A DNA stretch of 64,000 nt. Origin: Corallium rubrum (Eukaryota > Cnidaria > Anthozoa > Scleralcyonacea > Coralliidae). The notes below the pieces were generated by a model. The model did not search any database and was not told the origin of the DNA. It saw nothing but the letters and a program-made list of their open reading frames with translations. Where the stretch lies: assembly GCA_964035015.1 (NCBI GenBank), contig CAXIUP010000252.1, positions 96,001-160,000 of the forward strand. Reading direction: 5' to 3'. Numbering within the stretch: position 1 is the stretch's first letter; each line of letters opens with the position of its first letter. This document shows, in pieces, positions 21,438-33,138 of the stretch. The translations under genes were made by a program, and so were the position numbers.

Positions 21438-22885
21438 ATGCGCGAGGATAAAAACTTCAAAGGTTCCGACGCGAGTTGGACTTCTGATGCGACGGCAGAC
21501 CTTTAGTATGGCTATGTCTAAACAAACAAGAAATCAATTTCTCAGTGATACTAGACATTGTAATGATTGTAAGACTTATGCAGACTATTTATGGCCTTTT
21601 ACCAAAACTCGTTAGGATCTGTTCAAGTGAAGGGAAGCTGTTTCCTTATTTCCATTCGTACAGTACGTTTAAAGCTTACTTAGATAGCCGTTGTCTAAAT
21701 TTAGTTTATATATATAACAAAGTTTTTATACCATCTTTAAACGATTTGGTTTCAGCAGTTTGAAATCAGTTATCCGTGTATGAATTAAACTTTTTGAAAA
21801 CTTGTTGAACACAATTAACTTAAGCTCATTGACATGGATACATGTAAACAAATATCTTTAAAATTGACATTGTGATTACTATACTGGTATAGCTTCATCG
21901 ACTTGTTCATGTAATGACTCATGTAATCACTCAAGATTTTCAGCCTTGGACCCTTAGGGTTCTCCACATTATGTCAATATAATTTTGAGCATAATAGTTA
22001 GGCAAAAGTATAGTTCCACTCTTTGTGTTATTGAAAAAACTTTTGACAAAACTATATTAAAGATTGATTCGCATTCCTTTATAATTTCAATCAAATATCA
22101 TGTGGATGAACTAAAGAGAACACATGTTTTAAACCTTGCTGAAATACTGTAGCATCACTATCTATTATGCTCCATTATGATTAGCATAAAGATAGGTAAA
22201 ATGAATTAGTAGATGACAGCAAACACAGGAGGCAGCTGACACTGAAGCATTAAGACTTGTACCAGTAGTCATCTAGAACTCGATATACTGGAAGCGATGT
22301 ATGTGTGAAAGTCATTGTAACTGCCTAGGACTGTTTCTTGATACAGTATATGCACAACGAAAATGGTTATGGGTTACAGTTTGCATTGTGCATGTTATAT
22401 ATCAAGAAAGTGCTGTGCCTTGGGTCGTTGGTCCCTAGACTGGTGTCTTGTGTTCTATTGAGGAATGTTCATGCGACGTTTGCAAGTTGCTGAAGCCAAA
22501 TTGACAATCAGTCGTTCCAGAAGACATCCACACCTTCGCCACGCAGGAAATTTTAAATTGACCACCTGCCTCCTTCGGATGTCCTAGTACATTTTACTAT
22601 TATCAGAACTAGATTTAACCCCCTCCCCTTGCTGGATGGCACAAATTTCCTCTGATCTTTTCTGGAATGACCCAATCAACATTGCAATGTTGCAGTGCAA
22701 TATTGCAAAGTGGCATGCAAGAGAACATCCGCTTTGACGGTAATATAAATGGAAAACCCCTTGCCTGCTAAGTAGACATAAAAGACAGTACAATCCTGAA
22801 ATTATATCACACGTATATGTTTCTTGCCCAAACATCTACCCTAACAGCAAAAGAGAGGACAGAGACTGCTGTACCATATTTGACT
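21438..22885. other. AT-rich non-coding stretch between MULE and MITE
   Basis: Short frames here show no recognisable features; no repeat structure noticed. Confidence 0.35.
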
Positions 22886-23163
22886 ACAATCCTGGCCAAA
22901 AGTCCTTGGGACACCAGGCGTAAATCCCTTACACAACTTCCTGTCTTTAGTTATTCACATCAAACTTATGTTATTTAAAGGAATTCTTTTATTCTCCCTC
23001 CCCCTTCCCCCCAATACAATGTTGGACTAGGCACCTGCGAACATTTTTTTACCAAATGCAACATTGTGCCGGGGGGAGGGGGGAATTTTGTGTCCATTTT
23101 GTATAAGGCGGGAAATTTGCTAATTTAGTTTGACAGTGTCCCAACAATTTTGTCCAGGATTGT
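22886..23163. mobile_element. MITE family X, copy 1 (278 bp)
   Basis: Ends ACAATCCTGG and CCAGGATTGT, with internal C-rich (CCCTCCCCCTTCC) and G-rich (GGGGGGAGGGG) inverted blocks around CAATGTTG. CT flanks both ends. Copy 2 at 26873-27150 has the same length and is nearly identical; copy 3 at 52056-52320 is a relative with ends ACAATCATGGCC. Confidence 0.8.
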
Positions 23164-23537
23164 CTGAATATATGTTTACACAGCATAACTGTCAGAGACA
23201 TATAATTCATACTGTAATTGACGTCGCTTGAACCTGCGAGTGAAATAGGTAGACATACCGGGAAAAGATCATAAAGTAGCAGCCAATTTGCTGCAAAAAG
23301 TTGCAAATCTGTACTGTCCGCTTAAACTGTTTATGTATATGGACACTTAAAACCTTTTAAAGATCTGAATACATTTTAATGTGACAGGTAATATCAGAGA
23401 TTAGCAAGATTGTGTCGAGGAGGTAATTTTGAAAATACTAACGGTAAAACTGTAGTGTGCGCGCAGATTTATTCATATTTTAAATTTTAAATCTGGAGTA
23501 TCAACGGTTTGAAGATTCAGACCCGCACGTTAGAATC
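23164..23537. promoter_or_regulatory. Upstream region of the Rep gene
   Basis: 374 bases between a MITE and the Rep ATG. It contains a weak inverted repeat AGATTTA...TAAATCT near 23467-23495. I see no conserved replication-origin nonamer in a stem loop and no clear TATA box. Confidence 0.2.
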
Positions 23538-24878
23538 ATGGCAACACTTCAATCACGGCAACAGAGAATTGTTTACTTGGTGACGTACAGCAGAGCTGAT
23601 TGTAGCAAAATCGCCTCTCAAAACCATTTTGCAGATACTGTTGTGCAAGGCTGGGAGAGAAATGGTGTAAAAGTGGCTCATTGGGTCGTGTCCATGGAAC
23701 GGCATGCCCAACCAAACGTAGAAGTCGCCGAGATGAGCACACCAAACGAATACCACTTCCACATGGCTATTAAGTTACAGAAACGTTCACGGTGGTTGCA
23801 AGTAAGAAATTATCTGGACGAGACGTGTGGGATTCAAGTGAATTTTAGTAGCAACCACAATACCTACTACAGTGCCTACAAGTACGCGACGAAGGAGGAC
23901 GAAGAGCCAGTGCACTCGCCTGCACATCCCGATATTGGTAACAACGCACCAAAGACCGCCAAAGCAATTGCTACTAAGGACAAAAAAGGTGAAGTGTCCA
24001 AGCGTGACAGAAAGAGAAAGCGAGGGACGGAGAGGTTAACTGTCTACGACATGACGCAATTAATTCAGAGTAGGAACACAAAGACACGACTTGAGCTGGT
24101 GTCGTTGGCAGTAACCCGGAATAGAGAAGGTGACCTGTCTTTGGCCCAGTTTATTGCAAATAGAGGCAGCAAAGCAGTGGACGAAGCATTGTCATTAGCA
24201 AAAGAATTTTCAGAGGCCGAAAAGAATTTTGCTCGTTCAAAGAAATCTCGCGTCGAAATCTTACAAGAAGCTTTCCAGAGTAATTGTGCGATCAGCTGCG
24301 ATGGGAAGTGGCGTCCTGCAGCGGTAGAACTACTCGAGAGTCATGGGATCATGGTTTCCACGTTTTGTACTGCAGTGTACACAGCATTAGAGCAAGGAAG
24401 GGGAAAGTATCGCAACATTTACATTCATGGCCCAGCAAATACAGGCAAAACGTTCATTCTGTCGCCATTAAAGTCAATTTACAAGACGTTCTGTAACCCC
24501 GCAACTGGTTCGTTTGCGTGGATGGGTGTGGATCAAGCTGAGATTGTTTTTTTGAACGACTTCAGATGGGATCCCAAAACCATCGCCTGGGCTGATTTTC
24601 TGCAAGCGTTAGAAGGTGACGTCGTTCATTTGCCCGCTCCAAAGAATGTTTGCGCACGAGATATCGAGCTCGGAACAGATATCCCGTTCTTTGCTACGTC
24701 CGACGCGCCTATTATCTTAATAAAGGGGGGTTCAGTTGACAGAGCAAATACAGATATGATGGATGTGAGATGGCATTTCTTCAACTTCTGGAAACAAATT
24801 TCTCGTTCAGATCAACAGAGCTTGATACCCTGTGGCCACTGCTTTGCGAAGCTTATTTTTGAAAATAAATCCGATTAA
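23538..24878 (+). CDS. Rep-like protein: HUH nuclease plus SF3 helicase, intact
   Basis: A single 446-codon frame with no intron. Residues about 10-120 hold the rolling-circle endonuclease motifs: IVYLVTYSRAD (motif I), HFHMAIKL (motif II, His 73 and 75) and YYSAYKYATKE (motif III, candidate Tyr/Lys pairs at 110-119). A basic stretch, KRDRKRKRGTER (about 155-166), could be a nuclear signal. Residues about 290-420 are a superfamily-3 helicase: GPANTGKT (Walker A, 298-305), IVFLNDFRW (Walker B), IPFFATSDA (motif C). This architecture is that of Rep proteins of small single-stranded DNA viruses and related endogenous elements; it is an endogenous copy here, with no capsid gene beside it. Bracketed by near-identical MITEs. 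An unbroken frame suggests recent arrival or a retained function. Confidence 0.85.
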   Translation: MATLQSRQQRIVYLVTYSRADCSKIASQNHFADTVVQGWERNGVKVAHWVVSMERHAQPNVEVAEMSTPNEYHFHMAIKLQKRSRWLQVRNYLDETCGIQVNFSSNHNTYYSAYKYATKEDEEPVHSPAHPDIGNNAPKTAKAIATKDKKGEVSKRDRKRKRGTERLTVYDMTQLIQSRNTKTRLELVSLAVTRNREGDLSLAQFIANRGSKAVDEALSLAKEFSEAEKNFARSKKSRVEILQEAFQSNCAISCDGKWRPAAVELLESHGIMVSTFCTAVYTALEQGRGKYRNIYIHGPANTGKTFILSPLKSIYKTFCNPATGSFAWMGVDQAEIVFLNDFRWDPKTIAWADFLQALEGDVVHLPAPKNVCARDIELGTDIPFFATSDAPIILIKGGSVDRANTDMMDVRWHFFNFWKQISRSDQQSLIPCGHCFAKLIFENKSD

Positions 24879-25487
24879 AGATTTGAGACTGATAGAGAAC
24901 CACTTGAGTTGACGTTTGTTCGTTTACATCGTCATGACTCCACACGGTGCTCCACTACAAAACCTCACGTAACTTTCGTTTGCTTTAGTATTTTTCGTCT
25001 CAAACTTGCCATGTGCAATGAACAACAATGTAGATAATTTGTAGACATTAATAGTAGCCTTTGTAACTATTCTTATTGTACATCCAACAGTGCTCCCCTT
25101 GCTATAATATATAAACCAAGAATTAGAAAGGAATTTTAATTATGTTTGTGGGGAGCACTGTTGGAAGTGTATCAAACCCGCACTGTAACAACCCATTCGT
25201 TAAAAAACCACGATAACAATAGTTTAAGTTGATTCGTGTTTTTAAAAGTATCGAAAATGGCATTTTCTTTGGAATATATGCGTATTTTAATGGAGCACTG
25301 TCGTCTGGCTCCTCAGTAAATGTAGAGTACTGTTACATGCGAGATGACGTACGTTGATAAGCTTGCCCCACTTAAGTTCGGGTGGCTTACTTAAGTAGAG
25401 ATTAAAATATAACATACAATGAATTGTAGCTTATTGTTTATTTAGTGACAAAGTCTTACTAAAACAGCAAAGAAAAATGTCATTACG
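24879..25487. other. Non-coding interval between Rep and Tc1 genes
   Basis: It contains a small inverted repeat at about 25083-25171, with CCAACAGTGCTCCCC and GGGGAGCACTGTTGG as arms. GAGCACTGT appears once more near 25300. The arms could belong to a 90-bp MITE or mark one end of the Tc1 element; I found no partner on the far side. Confidence 0.45.
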
Positions 25488-26571
25488 CTAATATTTTATT
25501 CGGTCTCGACCTCTCGATTTTATTACTGCGTTTACTCGTTTTGACAGACTTGCAATAGTACGATCTATCAGGTCGACTGATAGCTTATCAAATGCTTGTA
25601 GAACACGAGCGCTGAAATTTTGAAACGTCTCCGATGTAATATTTAGCGATATTGCTTCTTTTTCTAAGCTTGTCTTAACCAAATGAAAAATATTCTCGAT
25701 TGGATTAAGGTCGGGTGATCGTGCTGGGATTCTGTGTAGCTCGGCTTCAATGTCGTCTAATGCTCTCTTTGCCAGTCTGAGAAGGATCGTTATCCTTCAG
25801 AAATAAACGGCGTCCATTTTGTTTTGGTCCGCACCGTGCAAAACACATGTTGAAATTCTGCCGGATAAATTGGGCAAAAAAATCACCATCCATCTTTTCA
25901 TTCGGAACGCTGAGGACAACTCCTTTTCCGTAAGCCACTGCCACAAGAACGTGTAACCTTTTCCCCCCGGCTAGCTCTTTCGACTCTTTACCTGTAAGCT
26001 GTAGGCCCTCAGATCTCTTTCTCCAAATTCTTGATTTTGGAGTAATAGCACTGTTTAGAGGATTGTGCTTGTAAACAAATGACACACCGTCCAAATAAAA
26101 AGCTACTTCATTTGTCCAAAAATTGGGGTTCTGCTGCATGGAACGTCTCATTTCTTTTGCGTATTTCATGCGCAATTTTCGATCTTTATTGCTTAATAAT
26201 CCTTTTTTCCTTGCTTGGAAAAACCCATGCCCGTTTTCGTTTAGACAACGGGAGAATGTTCGGCGACTGGCCATATTTAACTTTAGGCCGCTCTGTTCTA
26301 CTAACGATTTAACAGTCACGTTTATATTGTTTTTTCTTGATTGTTTTAATGTTCGAATCAATGTTCGAGCACTGCGCTCATTTACTTTTCGCGGTCGGCC
26401 AGCCTTTGCGCCGAGTTTGACGTCTCTTAGGTTTTCTTTGCAAATTCGTTCTGCTGAAGACTTTGATATGCGACATTTTATTGCGATGTCCCTGTAAGAT
26501 GCCCCAGATTCATTTCTTAAATATACGGCTAATGCTCTTTTCTTGTCAGATATGTTGCTAGTGTAAACCAT
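25488..26571 (-). pseudogene. Tc1/mariner transposase with one frameshift
   Basis: A DDE transposase that inserts at TA sites. The frame 26571-25747 opens with helix-turn-helix domains (YRDIAIKCRISKSSAERI; GRPRKVNERS). It reaches the first catalytic Asp in AFYLDGVSF and the second in FLKDNDPSQTG. A one-base shift near 25772 changes phase. The rest (to the TAA at about 25488) continues with AELHRIPARSPDLNPIENIF, which carries the third catalytic residue, Glu, and a normal C-terminus. Total about 360 codons, the usual size for Tc1 families. Its terminal repeats were not located. Confidence 0.85.
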
Positions 26572-26872
26572 GATGGCTGTAACGGTGAAAATTATCCAAA
26601 GAAAATATGTTTTCGTATTTCAGTCTTCCGTTGTAACTTTTATTTATACCCACCTGAATACGTGATATAATTTCGCCACACCTTGACAACAACGTCAAAG
26701 GCTTAAATCATGCGTTTTGACTTTTAAAACTGTTGTATTGTGTGACGTTTATCATTGAAACATATCGATATATGAAGATATATGTCGTGAAGTACAACTG
26801 GTTCACATTTGCTGCTTAGAAATAGCGTTTAAAGAAAATTACAAATCAATTTTCTTCTATTTTCCCACTCAG

Positions 26873-27150
26873 ACAATCCTGGCCAAAAGTCCTTGGGACA
26901 CCAGGCGTAAATCCCTTACACAACTTCCTGTCTTTAGTTATTCACATCAAACTTATGTTATTTAAAGGAATTCTTTTATTCTCCCTCCCCCTTCCCCCCA
27001 ATACAATGTTGGACTAGGCACCTGCGAACATTTTTTTACCAAATGCAACATTGTGCCGGGGGGAGGGGGGAATTTTGTGTCCATTTTGTAAAAGGCGGGA
27101 AATTTGCTAATTTAGTTTGACAGTGTCCCAACAATTTTGTCCAGGATTGT
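26873..27150. mobile_element. MITE family X, copy 2 (278 bp)
   Basis: Nearly identical to copy 1 in the same orientation, 3.7 kb away. AG flanks both ends, whereas copy 1 is flanked by CT, so the two copies are separate insertions rather than the ends of one larger element. Confidence 0.8.
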
Positions 27151-28430
27151 AGGTTGGCCTTTACTTGCAATAATCAAGATATCATTGCAGTTATGGATGA
27201 TGCTGGGTGGATTATACAAACAGTGTGACTATAAGTACTCCTGTTCAGACTATAAGTGTTTTACAGACTACACAATTTAATGGCCAGCTTACTGCATCAG
27301 TCATTTGTGACAGGATAAAGTGTAAAAAAATCTTCCATGGTAAATTATGCATCCTTAGTTCAAATTACATGGTGAATTTATTTTAACCTTTCAGGGTTCA
27401 AATTAGCATAATTGAATCTCACATTAAACTGGATTTTTAATGTGCTGTTCTTCCTGGCAATTCTATATTGATCCCAGTTTGCAGGAAGCAATTGGTTGTA
27501 GTGGTATGACAGGTATGTACTGTTTCATTCATCATTAATGTCATATCACAGATTTTCACAGAAATATAATCAATTAACCCATTAAAAGCACTCTTCACTA
27601 TACTGAATAAAATTGCCTGCCATTAGCTGGATAAAATAGTTACATCTGCCTTTGCCACTTAATGGGTTAACCAATGGTTTGCTTAACCTGTTAAGACACA
27701 AGGCGGCACCATGACTCTGGCTTGTGCTGAATAAAATTGTCTGGCATTAACTGCATAAAATGTTTTTAAGTGCACCTGATCCCTTTCCAATGGGTTAATA
27801 TATACATGTACTGTATCTTATTGCTTTAAACTCAACTACAATCAAGCTAATATGTAGGATTTCATTAGCAAACAAAGTACTTTCAGACGGCCTCTGCAGA
27901 GTTAAACTTTAAGCATGTAGCGTGAAAATATTGAAAGCAGTTGTCATACCCAAGCCAATCCTCACCACCATCATCTTTGCATATTTTGCAAATGGTTGTA
28001 TTTCTTGTAAAACATAAAAGATGTAATTATGTGTGACTGGAGTGGAGTGTGTCAGTGTCAGTTGTGTCATGTAGCTCTGTATCAAAACTCATGAATAAAA
28101 GGGTTCGTGTTGTACTTTCAAATCAATATTCTCTGAGAACTCGTCATACAACGACAATCTGCTTTTTCTACTTACTCATGCATGTCATGATAGCAAGAAC
28201 CAAATATCACAGAAGTCACCCTTTCTCTAAACTAAAACTAAAGTAAACTCTGCCACCATGTTAAATGTCCTGTTTATGTCAGAACCCTGACGTATGCAAA
28301 TTGCAAAGTTAAGAAAGAGGCAAATCAGCAGACTGTTAATAGCCATGTAAATTACATAACAAAGTGAGTAGTTAAAAACCAGGTGGATTTTACATAATGT
28401 ATGATACATGATAAAATTTAGTTTAGTGAT
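27151..28430. other. Non-coding stretch with a degenerate duplication
   Basis: Two related blocks containing TGAATAAAATTG and a later AATGGGTTAA lie at about 27600-27670 and 27725-27800. Otherwise I see nothing. Further 3' exons of the C48 gene could lie here, but I could not identify them. Confidence 0.35.
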
Positions 28431-28444
28431 CATACAGTATACAT

Positions 28445-30056
28445 ATACAAGACAAATGATGACACCACAGCTGAAACTGTCTTGCTGTGTGAAGTGAACA
28501 CGTTCAACACATGGCCAAAACTGCGAATGCCAACCAGTCTTCTTGTCTGCAATTTCACTGAAATAAATAAATAAATGAAAGTAAATGAAAATTGACTGAA
28601 AATACCAGTTAAGATTATCAGTCCTTGTTTAGCTGTCAATCTAAGAACTCTTCAGGCTGGTTTTCATTTGCCTAACTTGGGATCATTGGAAACAGCATAA
28701 GATTAATGAAAACCACCATCTCTGCGAGTACCGCAGATCATTGTACAAATGTAAAAAATTTGTTTGCAATCATTGACAGTAGTCACAAACAAACTACAAT
28801 CGGTAGTTTTCATCAGTCTTATCCAGCCTCCGATGCTCCCCGGCAATCACAGGTAATGGCTGTGGTAAAATTTTGCCATTGAATTACGACAAATGAAAGC
28901 CAGTCTAGCAGTTCTTAGCCAACTTGAAATATTACTAAAACAGTAGTTAACTCACCTTATCTTATCGATCAGGGCCATAACATCTGCATTAGTTTTGAAA
29001 TCAATTATTCTAGGCTTCTGGCCATTCATTGGGTCCAAGAATAATCGGATTTTATGAGATTTCTTTAGTACCTTTACAAAGAGTACATATACTATTAGTA
29101 CATAAAGTAAAAATCAGTTCACTGCTACTCATACTGTACAGTATATTGTACATTTCACAAACCTTCATAGCATATACAATGCTGTATTTACTTATTGTAT
29201 TTTGATTGATTGAAGTTTGACTTTTGGATTGTCGCCTCAATCAAGAGCAGCGTTGCCGCTTGTTAAAATTCATTGAAAATTAATTCTATGGTGTGTTTCA
29301 ACCTTGCACAAAAGGCTTACTGTCACCATTTCACTTTATTTTTATTTTTTGGAGCATGAATAAAAAGAACAGTTTACTGTAATTGCAGTGCTCACCAGTA
29401 ATGTCCAATGCATTCCATTGTCGTTGATAGCTATGAATATTTTGGAAACAGATGCAAAATTCTGACCAGACCAAAGCAAACGTGTGCTAGATGCACGTTT
29501 TGCAATAGCTGCCAAAGTTGCATTTGCAGCGAAAACATCATACTCCAAACTAAATTTCCACAAACCTGCTTCCAGCAACTGGAATGAGAATAACTTTGGA
29601 TTTAATCATTTGTACGTTATTAACCAAACATGATCAGTCCGTGGCAGGAAACGATTGTGTAACGTCTTGACGAGTACAGACTCAGACCACTGACCACTGA
29701 CCAAGTAGCATGTCAAGACTTTTGGCACTACTATAGGTGGCGCACCCGAGTAAGAAATAGTAAAGAATGAAACCCTTGTAATATTTAGAAGTGATATTTG
29801 TAACCCTATTATGGTGGTATGCTATGAAGCTTCCAGAAAGCAGGTCGATTCTAAATACACTTTGCAGGATATTATTGTGCAAGTCTGACCTTATCTATAA
29901 GGTAGCCTAGATGGAATCGTTTCAAAGACATCGTTTCTGAGCTATGTGCGCGTGCGACATCTGGAGCAATAAAGGTCCACAAGTCACCAACAGTTACTTT
30001 TTCTGGTCCCACCTCTAACATTTCGTTGTGTATTTTGAGTCCCATCTTTCTCACTC
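28445..30056 (-). CDS. C48 (Ulp1-like) cysteine protease, partial, four exons
   Basis: Exons on the minus strand are about 30056-29890, 29578-29396, 29062-28956 and 28557-about 28450, with GT-AG borders and matching phases (0, 0, 2). The catalytic triad of the Ulp1/SENP fold comes in order: NDNGMHWTLL (His), RLFLDPMNG (Asp) and QQDSFSCGVIIC (Gln and the nucleophile Cys). Such enzymes cleave SUMO or NEDD8-type conjugates; the substrate here is unknown. The 5' side stops at the junction with a LINE fragment at 30057, so upstream exons are absent or displaced. The 3' end after the Cys exon is uncertain. It may be a host gene or the protease module of a DNA transposon, since several such families carry C48 domains. 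Confidence 0.55.
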
Positions 30057-31248
30057 ACTTAAAATTGATCAATCTTGGCGTTAGGCGGCTACTTATCCTC
30101 TGGCTGTGTAGTTTTCTTAGTAGCAGACATCAGGCAGTCAAATTCAATTCTTTCACATCTGGTTGGGAATCAACACACGCCGGTGTCCCCCAAGGGACAA
30201 AACTTGGACCAATTCTCTTTGTGATCATGATTAATGATCTCGCGCTGAAGTCGCCTCTGAAAGCAAGCCACTGGAAATATGTTGATGACATTTCATTGTC
30301 GGAGGTCGTTAAAATTGAATCAACGTCAATGTTGCAGTCTGATCTCGACAAAATTTCGACTTGGTCCAAAGACAATAATATGAACTTGAATCCTAAAAAG
30401 TGCAAGGAGATGCTCATTTGTCCTTTAAAAACGAAACCAGATGTTGCACCCTTGATTATTAATAGTATACCTCTCGACCAAGTTCCATTTCACAAGGTGC
30501 TTGGACTTACTATAACAGATGATTTGAAGTGGAATAATAATACCAACGAGATCATCGCCAAAGCATCGAAACGTTTGCATATTATTAGGGTGCTTAAACG
30601 AGCGAGAGTACCGACAAATGACTTAATTCATATCTATTTCGCGTTGGTACGGTCAGTATTAGAGTACTGTTGTGTGGTATGGTCTCACAGTATTCCTGAA
30701 TATCTTCGTTCTAAAATAGAAATGGTCCAAAAGCGTGTAATGCGAATTGTGTTTCCTGATCTTCACCATAGTGACGTGGTGACCGTTGCTAAGTGCAGTC
30801 GCCTTGATGAAAGAAGATCAAAACTTTGTTTGAAAGTCCTATCAAACATTCGAGAACCTGACTCGCGTCTCCACCATCTTCTGCCTCCTACGCGTGAGGA
30901 GTACCTTTCAGTTACATTAAGAAATAACTGAAGCTTGTCTCTGCCCAAATGTCGTACCAACAGATATAAAAAGAGTCTCTTCCCTGCAATGGCGTATACG
31001 CAAATTTCTTGCGAACCTTTTTTTAACTTTTTTGACTTTTTGACCTTTCCTAGTTGTAGTTTTGATAATTTTTAATATGTATATACCTTGTGTAAATATC
31101 TTGATTTTTAACCATGACTTTTCAATTAGAACAAAATTTTAATAATCTATATACCTATATATTTATATTTATTGTAAACATATTTGTAATTCACACATCC
31201 GTGTGCAAGAATATGGCTGAATAAACCATCCTTATTATTATTATTACT
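30057..31248 (+). mobile_element. 5'-truncated CR1/L2-like LINE with reverse transcriptase
   Basis: The open frame to TGA at 30931 encodes the C-terminal two thirds of a reverse transcriptase: AGVPQGTKLGPILF, then the catalytic YVDD in HWKYVDDISL, then the FHKVLGLTITDDLKW block and the typical tail EYLRSKIEMVQKRVMRI. The endonuclease and the first half of the RT are missing, as expected for 5' truncation during insertion. About 310 bases of 3' untranslated sequence end in a short TTATTATTATTA tail near 31248. No internal stop is present in the retained part. Confidence 0.85.
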
Positions 31249-31882
31249 CCAAGGTGTCGTGACAGAGGCTGGTGTTTTCTGTTTAAATAAAATAAAAAAA
31301 GGTCTGATTATGCTCTTAGAAAGGACTGACCCACGAATCGCAGTTCTTTATACTCCATTTAGTAACCAACTTACACTGTAAGTACATATCACGTGCTAGT
31401 TCTTAGTGTCAAATGGAATAACTTGTATAACAGACCTGGTATATACATGCCAAAAGGTTAAATTAATAAATGAATAATGAAACTTATGTTATGGTTGTGA
31501 ATTTTCACCACATCCACTGCCATCATCTGTTCCGGTTTTACTATTTATGCGTACAATCAATTTCAAAAGTAGTTGGGACGCTTCAGCTTTTCTAAATATA
31601 CTCGTTCAACAACGTCTTTTTTGCGATATGTACAGAATCCCTCCCTGCCGCTCCCTTTACAATGTTGCCTAATGAAACACGTGAACAATTTCGGCAAAAT
31701 TCAGCGTAAACATGGTATACAACATTGAACAGGGGGTCGGGGGAGTTGGAAAAGCGAAAAATGACGCAAATGTCGCAAGACTTTTGAAAATTATTGTAGA
31801 TGCGCGGGTCCATCATCACAACTTGGCTGTAGTTCATCCTCCATGTTTAATGTTAGGTCGATTATCATTTCTTCCGCTTCCT
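31249..31882. other. Non-coding stretch
   Basis: Nothing recognisable between the LINE tail and the second MULE relic. Confidence 0.35.
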
Positions 31883-33007
31883 TCACAAGAAGAGTCGTAC
31901 TGAATTTTGGTTGTCACTCGATGTTGAACCACTGCTATTGGTTTTAATATGTTCCTTGTCGAGCGTCATAAAAACATTGTTCCTGTAGTGATCTGGCAAA
32001 GAATCAAAACCCCATTGCACATAGACGGAAAATACTGCAAACAAGTGCTTGCAAGGATAGTGGGTCTTCTCACATGTCTCGCAGAAACACACTGGTTCAG
32101 TGAAATCTACCACGTCCTTTTCATCGGGCTTGGACTTACTTTTGACGTTAAAAATGCCTTTTTGAAAGTTTACTGGTGAGATTCCAGAACTTTGGTATTC
32201 AGTTGCACGAAACAAGTTTTTAGACAATGCTTCACGAACTGTGCCCGGCCAGTAAATAAGGACATTTTTGTTGTACCTTCGATATGCACTACTAAACATC
32301 AGGTTGCTTTACATGTATTGCTGATGTCACTTAGGAATCAAGTACTCCACTATTGTAGTCGTAATACCATGAACGGATTTATCCATACTCGTACTTGAAT
32401 AACTTATTCATTGCCTCCGTCCCATTGTTGCTGTTAACGACGTTTACTGCCTGTTGTTGCCCAAACGCTTGTGCCCAGCGCGAAGAACATGAAAACCAAG
32501 TATTCTCCACATAGCCTTAACTTTTTGGTTTTCGTAAATACTTGACTTCTTTAACATCTCGACGGTGGCTCGAAACTCGTTGCGTAAGAAATTTTTTGCA
32601 TGTGTTTCAAGAACATTTCTTGTTCCACTCAAGTTGTTTTTCTTCGCTTTGGGCCATCGTTGCATTGTCTGGATTCTGTGGAAATCACAAATATATACAA
32701 TTCTTGTGCGAAATTGTGCTTCGATAGCGCCAATCTGCGCAGTTGAGTAATCGACCATAAAATCATTCGGACTCCAGTTGCGGTTGCAACGCTTGATTAT
32801 AGCTAGCGCCTCGCTTATCGATTCCTTTTGCTCCGTTTGGCTCATGAATTCCGCTATTACTTTGCAACTGATATTTGTGTGTACGCAAACGAAGAAAAGT
32901 GGTATGACATACTTGGTTGTCTTGTACGTGGTGTCCATCAAAACCAGCTCGTTTCCATAAAAATTAGCAATACAAATTTTCAACTGCTCCATAATTAAAA
33001 AATACAA
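31883..33007 (-). pseudogene. Second MULE transposase relic with SWIM finger
   Basis: Two minus-strand frames, 33007-32444 and 32299-31883, form one decayed transposase. The first carries LVLMDTTYKTTKYVIPLFF (first catalytic Asp) and FMVDYSTAQIGAIEAQF (second Asp). Between the frames, shifted codons still read like the conserved VVNSNNGTEAMNKLFK region, so at least two indels or stops lie at about 32300-32450. The second frame has the SWIM zinc finger CFCETCEKTHYPCKHL. It is unrelated in detail to the MULE at 15-21 kb. No terminal repeats were found. Confidence 0.75.
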
Positions 33008-33138
33008 AAGAAATTCACGAATTAATATTTCGCATCAACTGACTGATTAATATTATTTCCCATTATCGAAGTCTTTCTCTTCAATCTAGAAGGATGCAGC
33101 AAGGGTTAAAGTCCGTAATACCACGTCAGCGTGTCTAT

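Noticed and set aside
22886-27150. The pair of near-identical 278-bp repeats as LTRs of one element
   Set aside because: Each repeat has its own inverted ends and its own flanking dinucleotide (CT versus AG), and the genes between are not retroviral, so they are separate MITEs.
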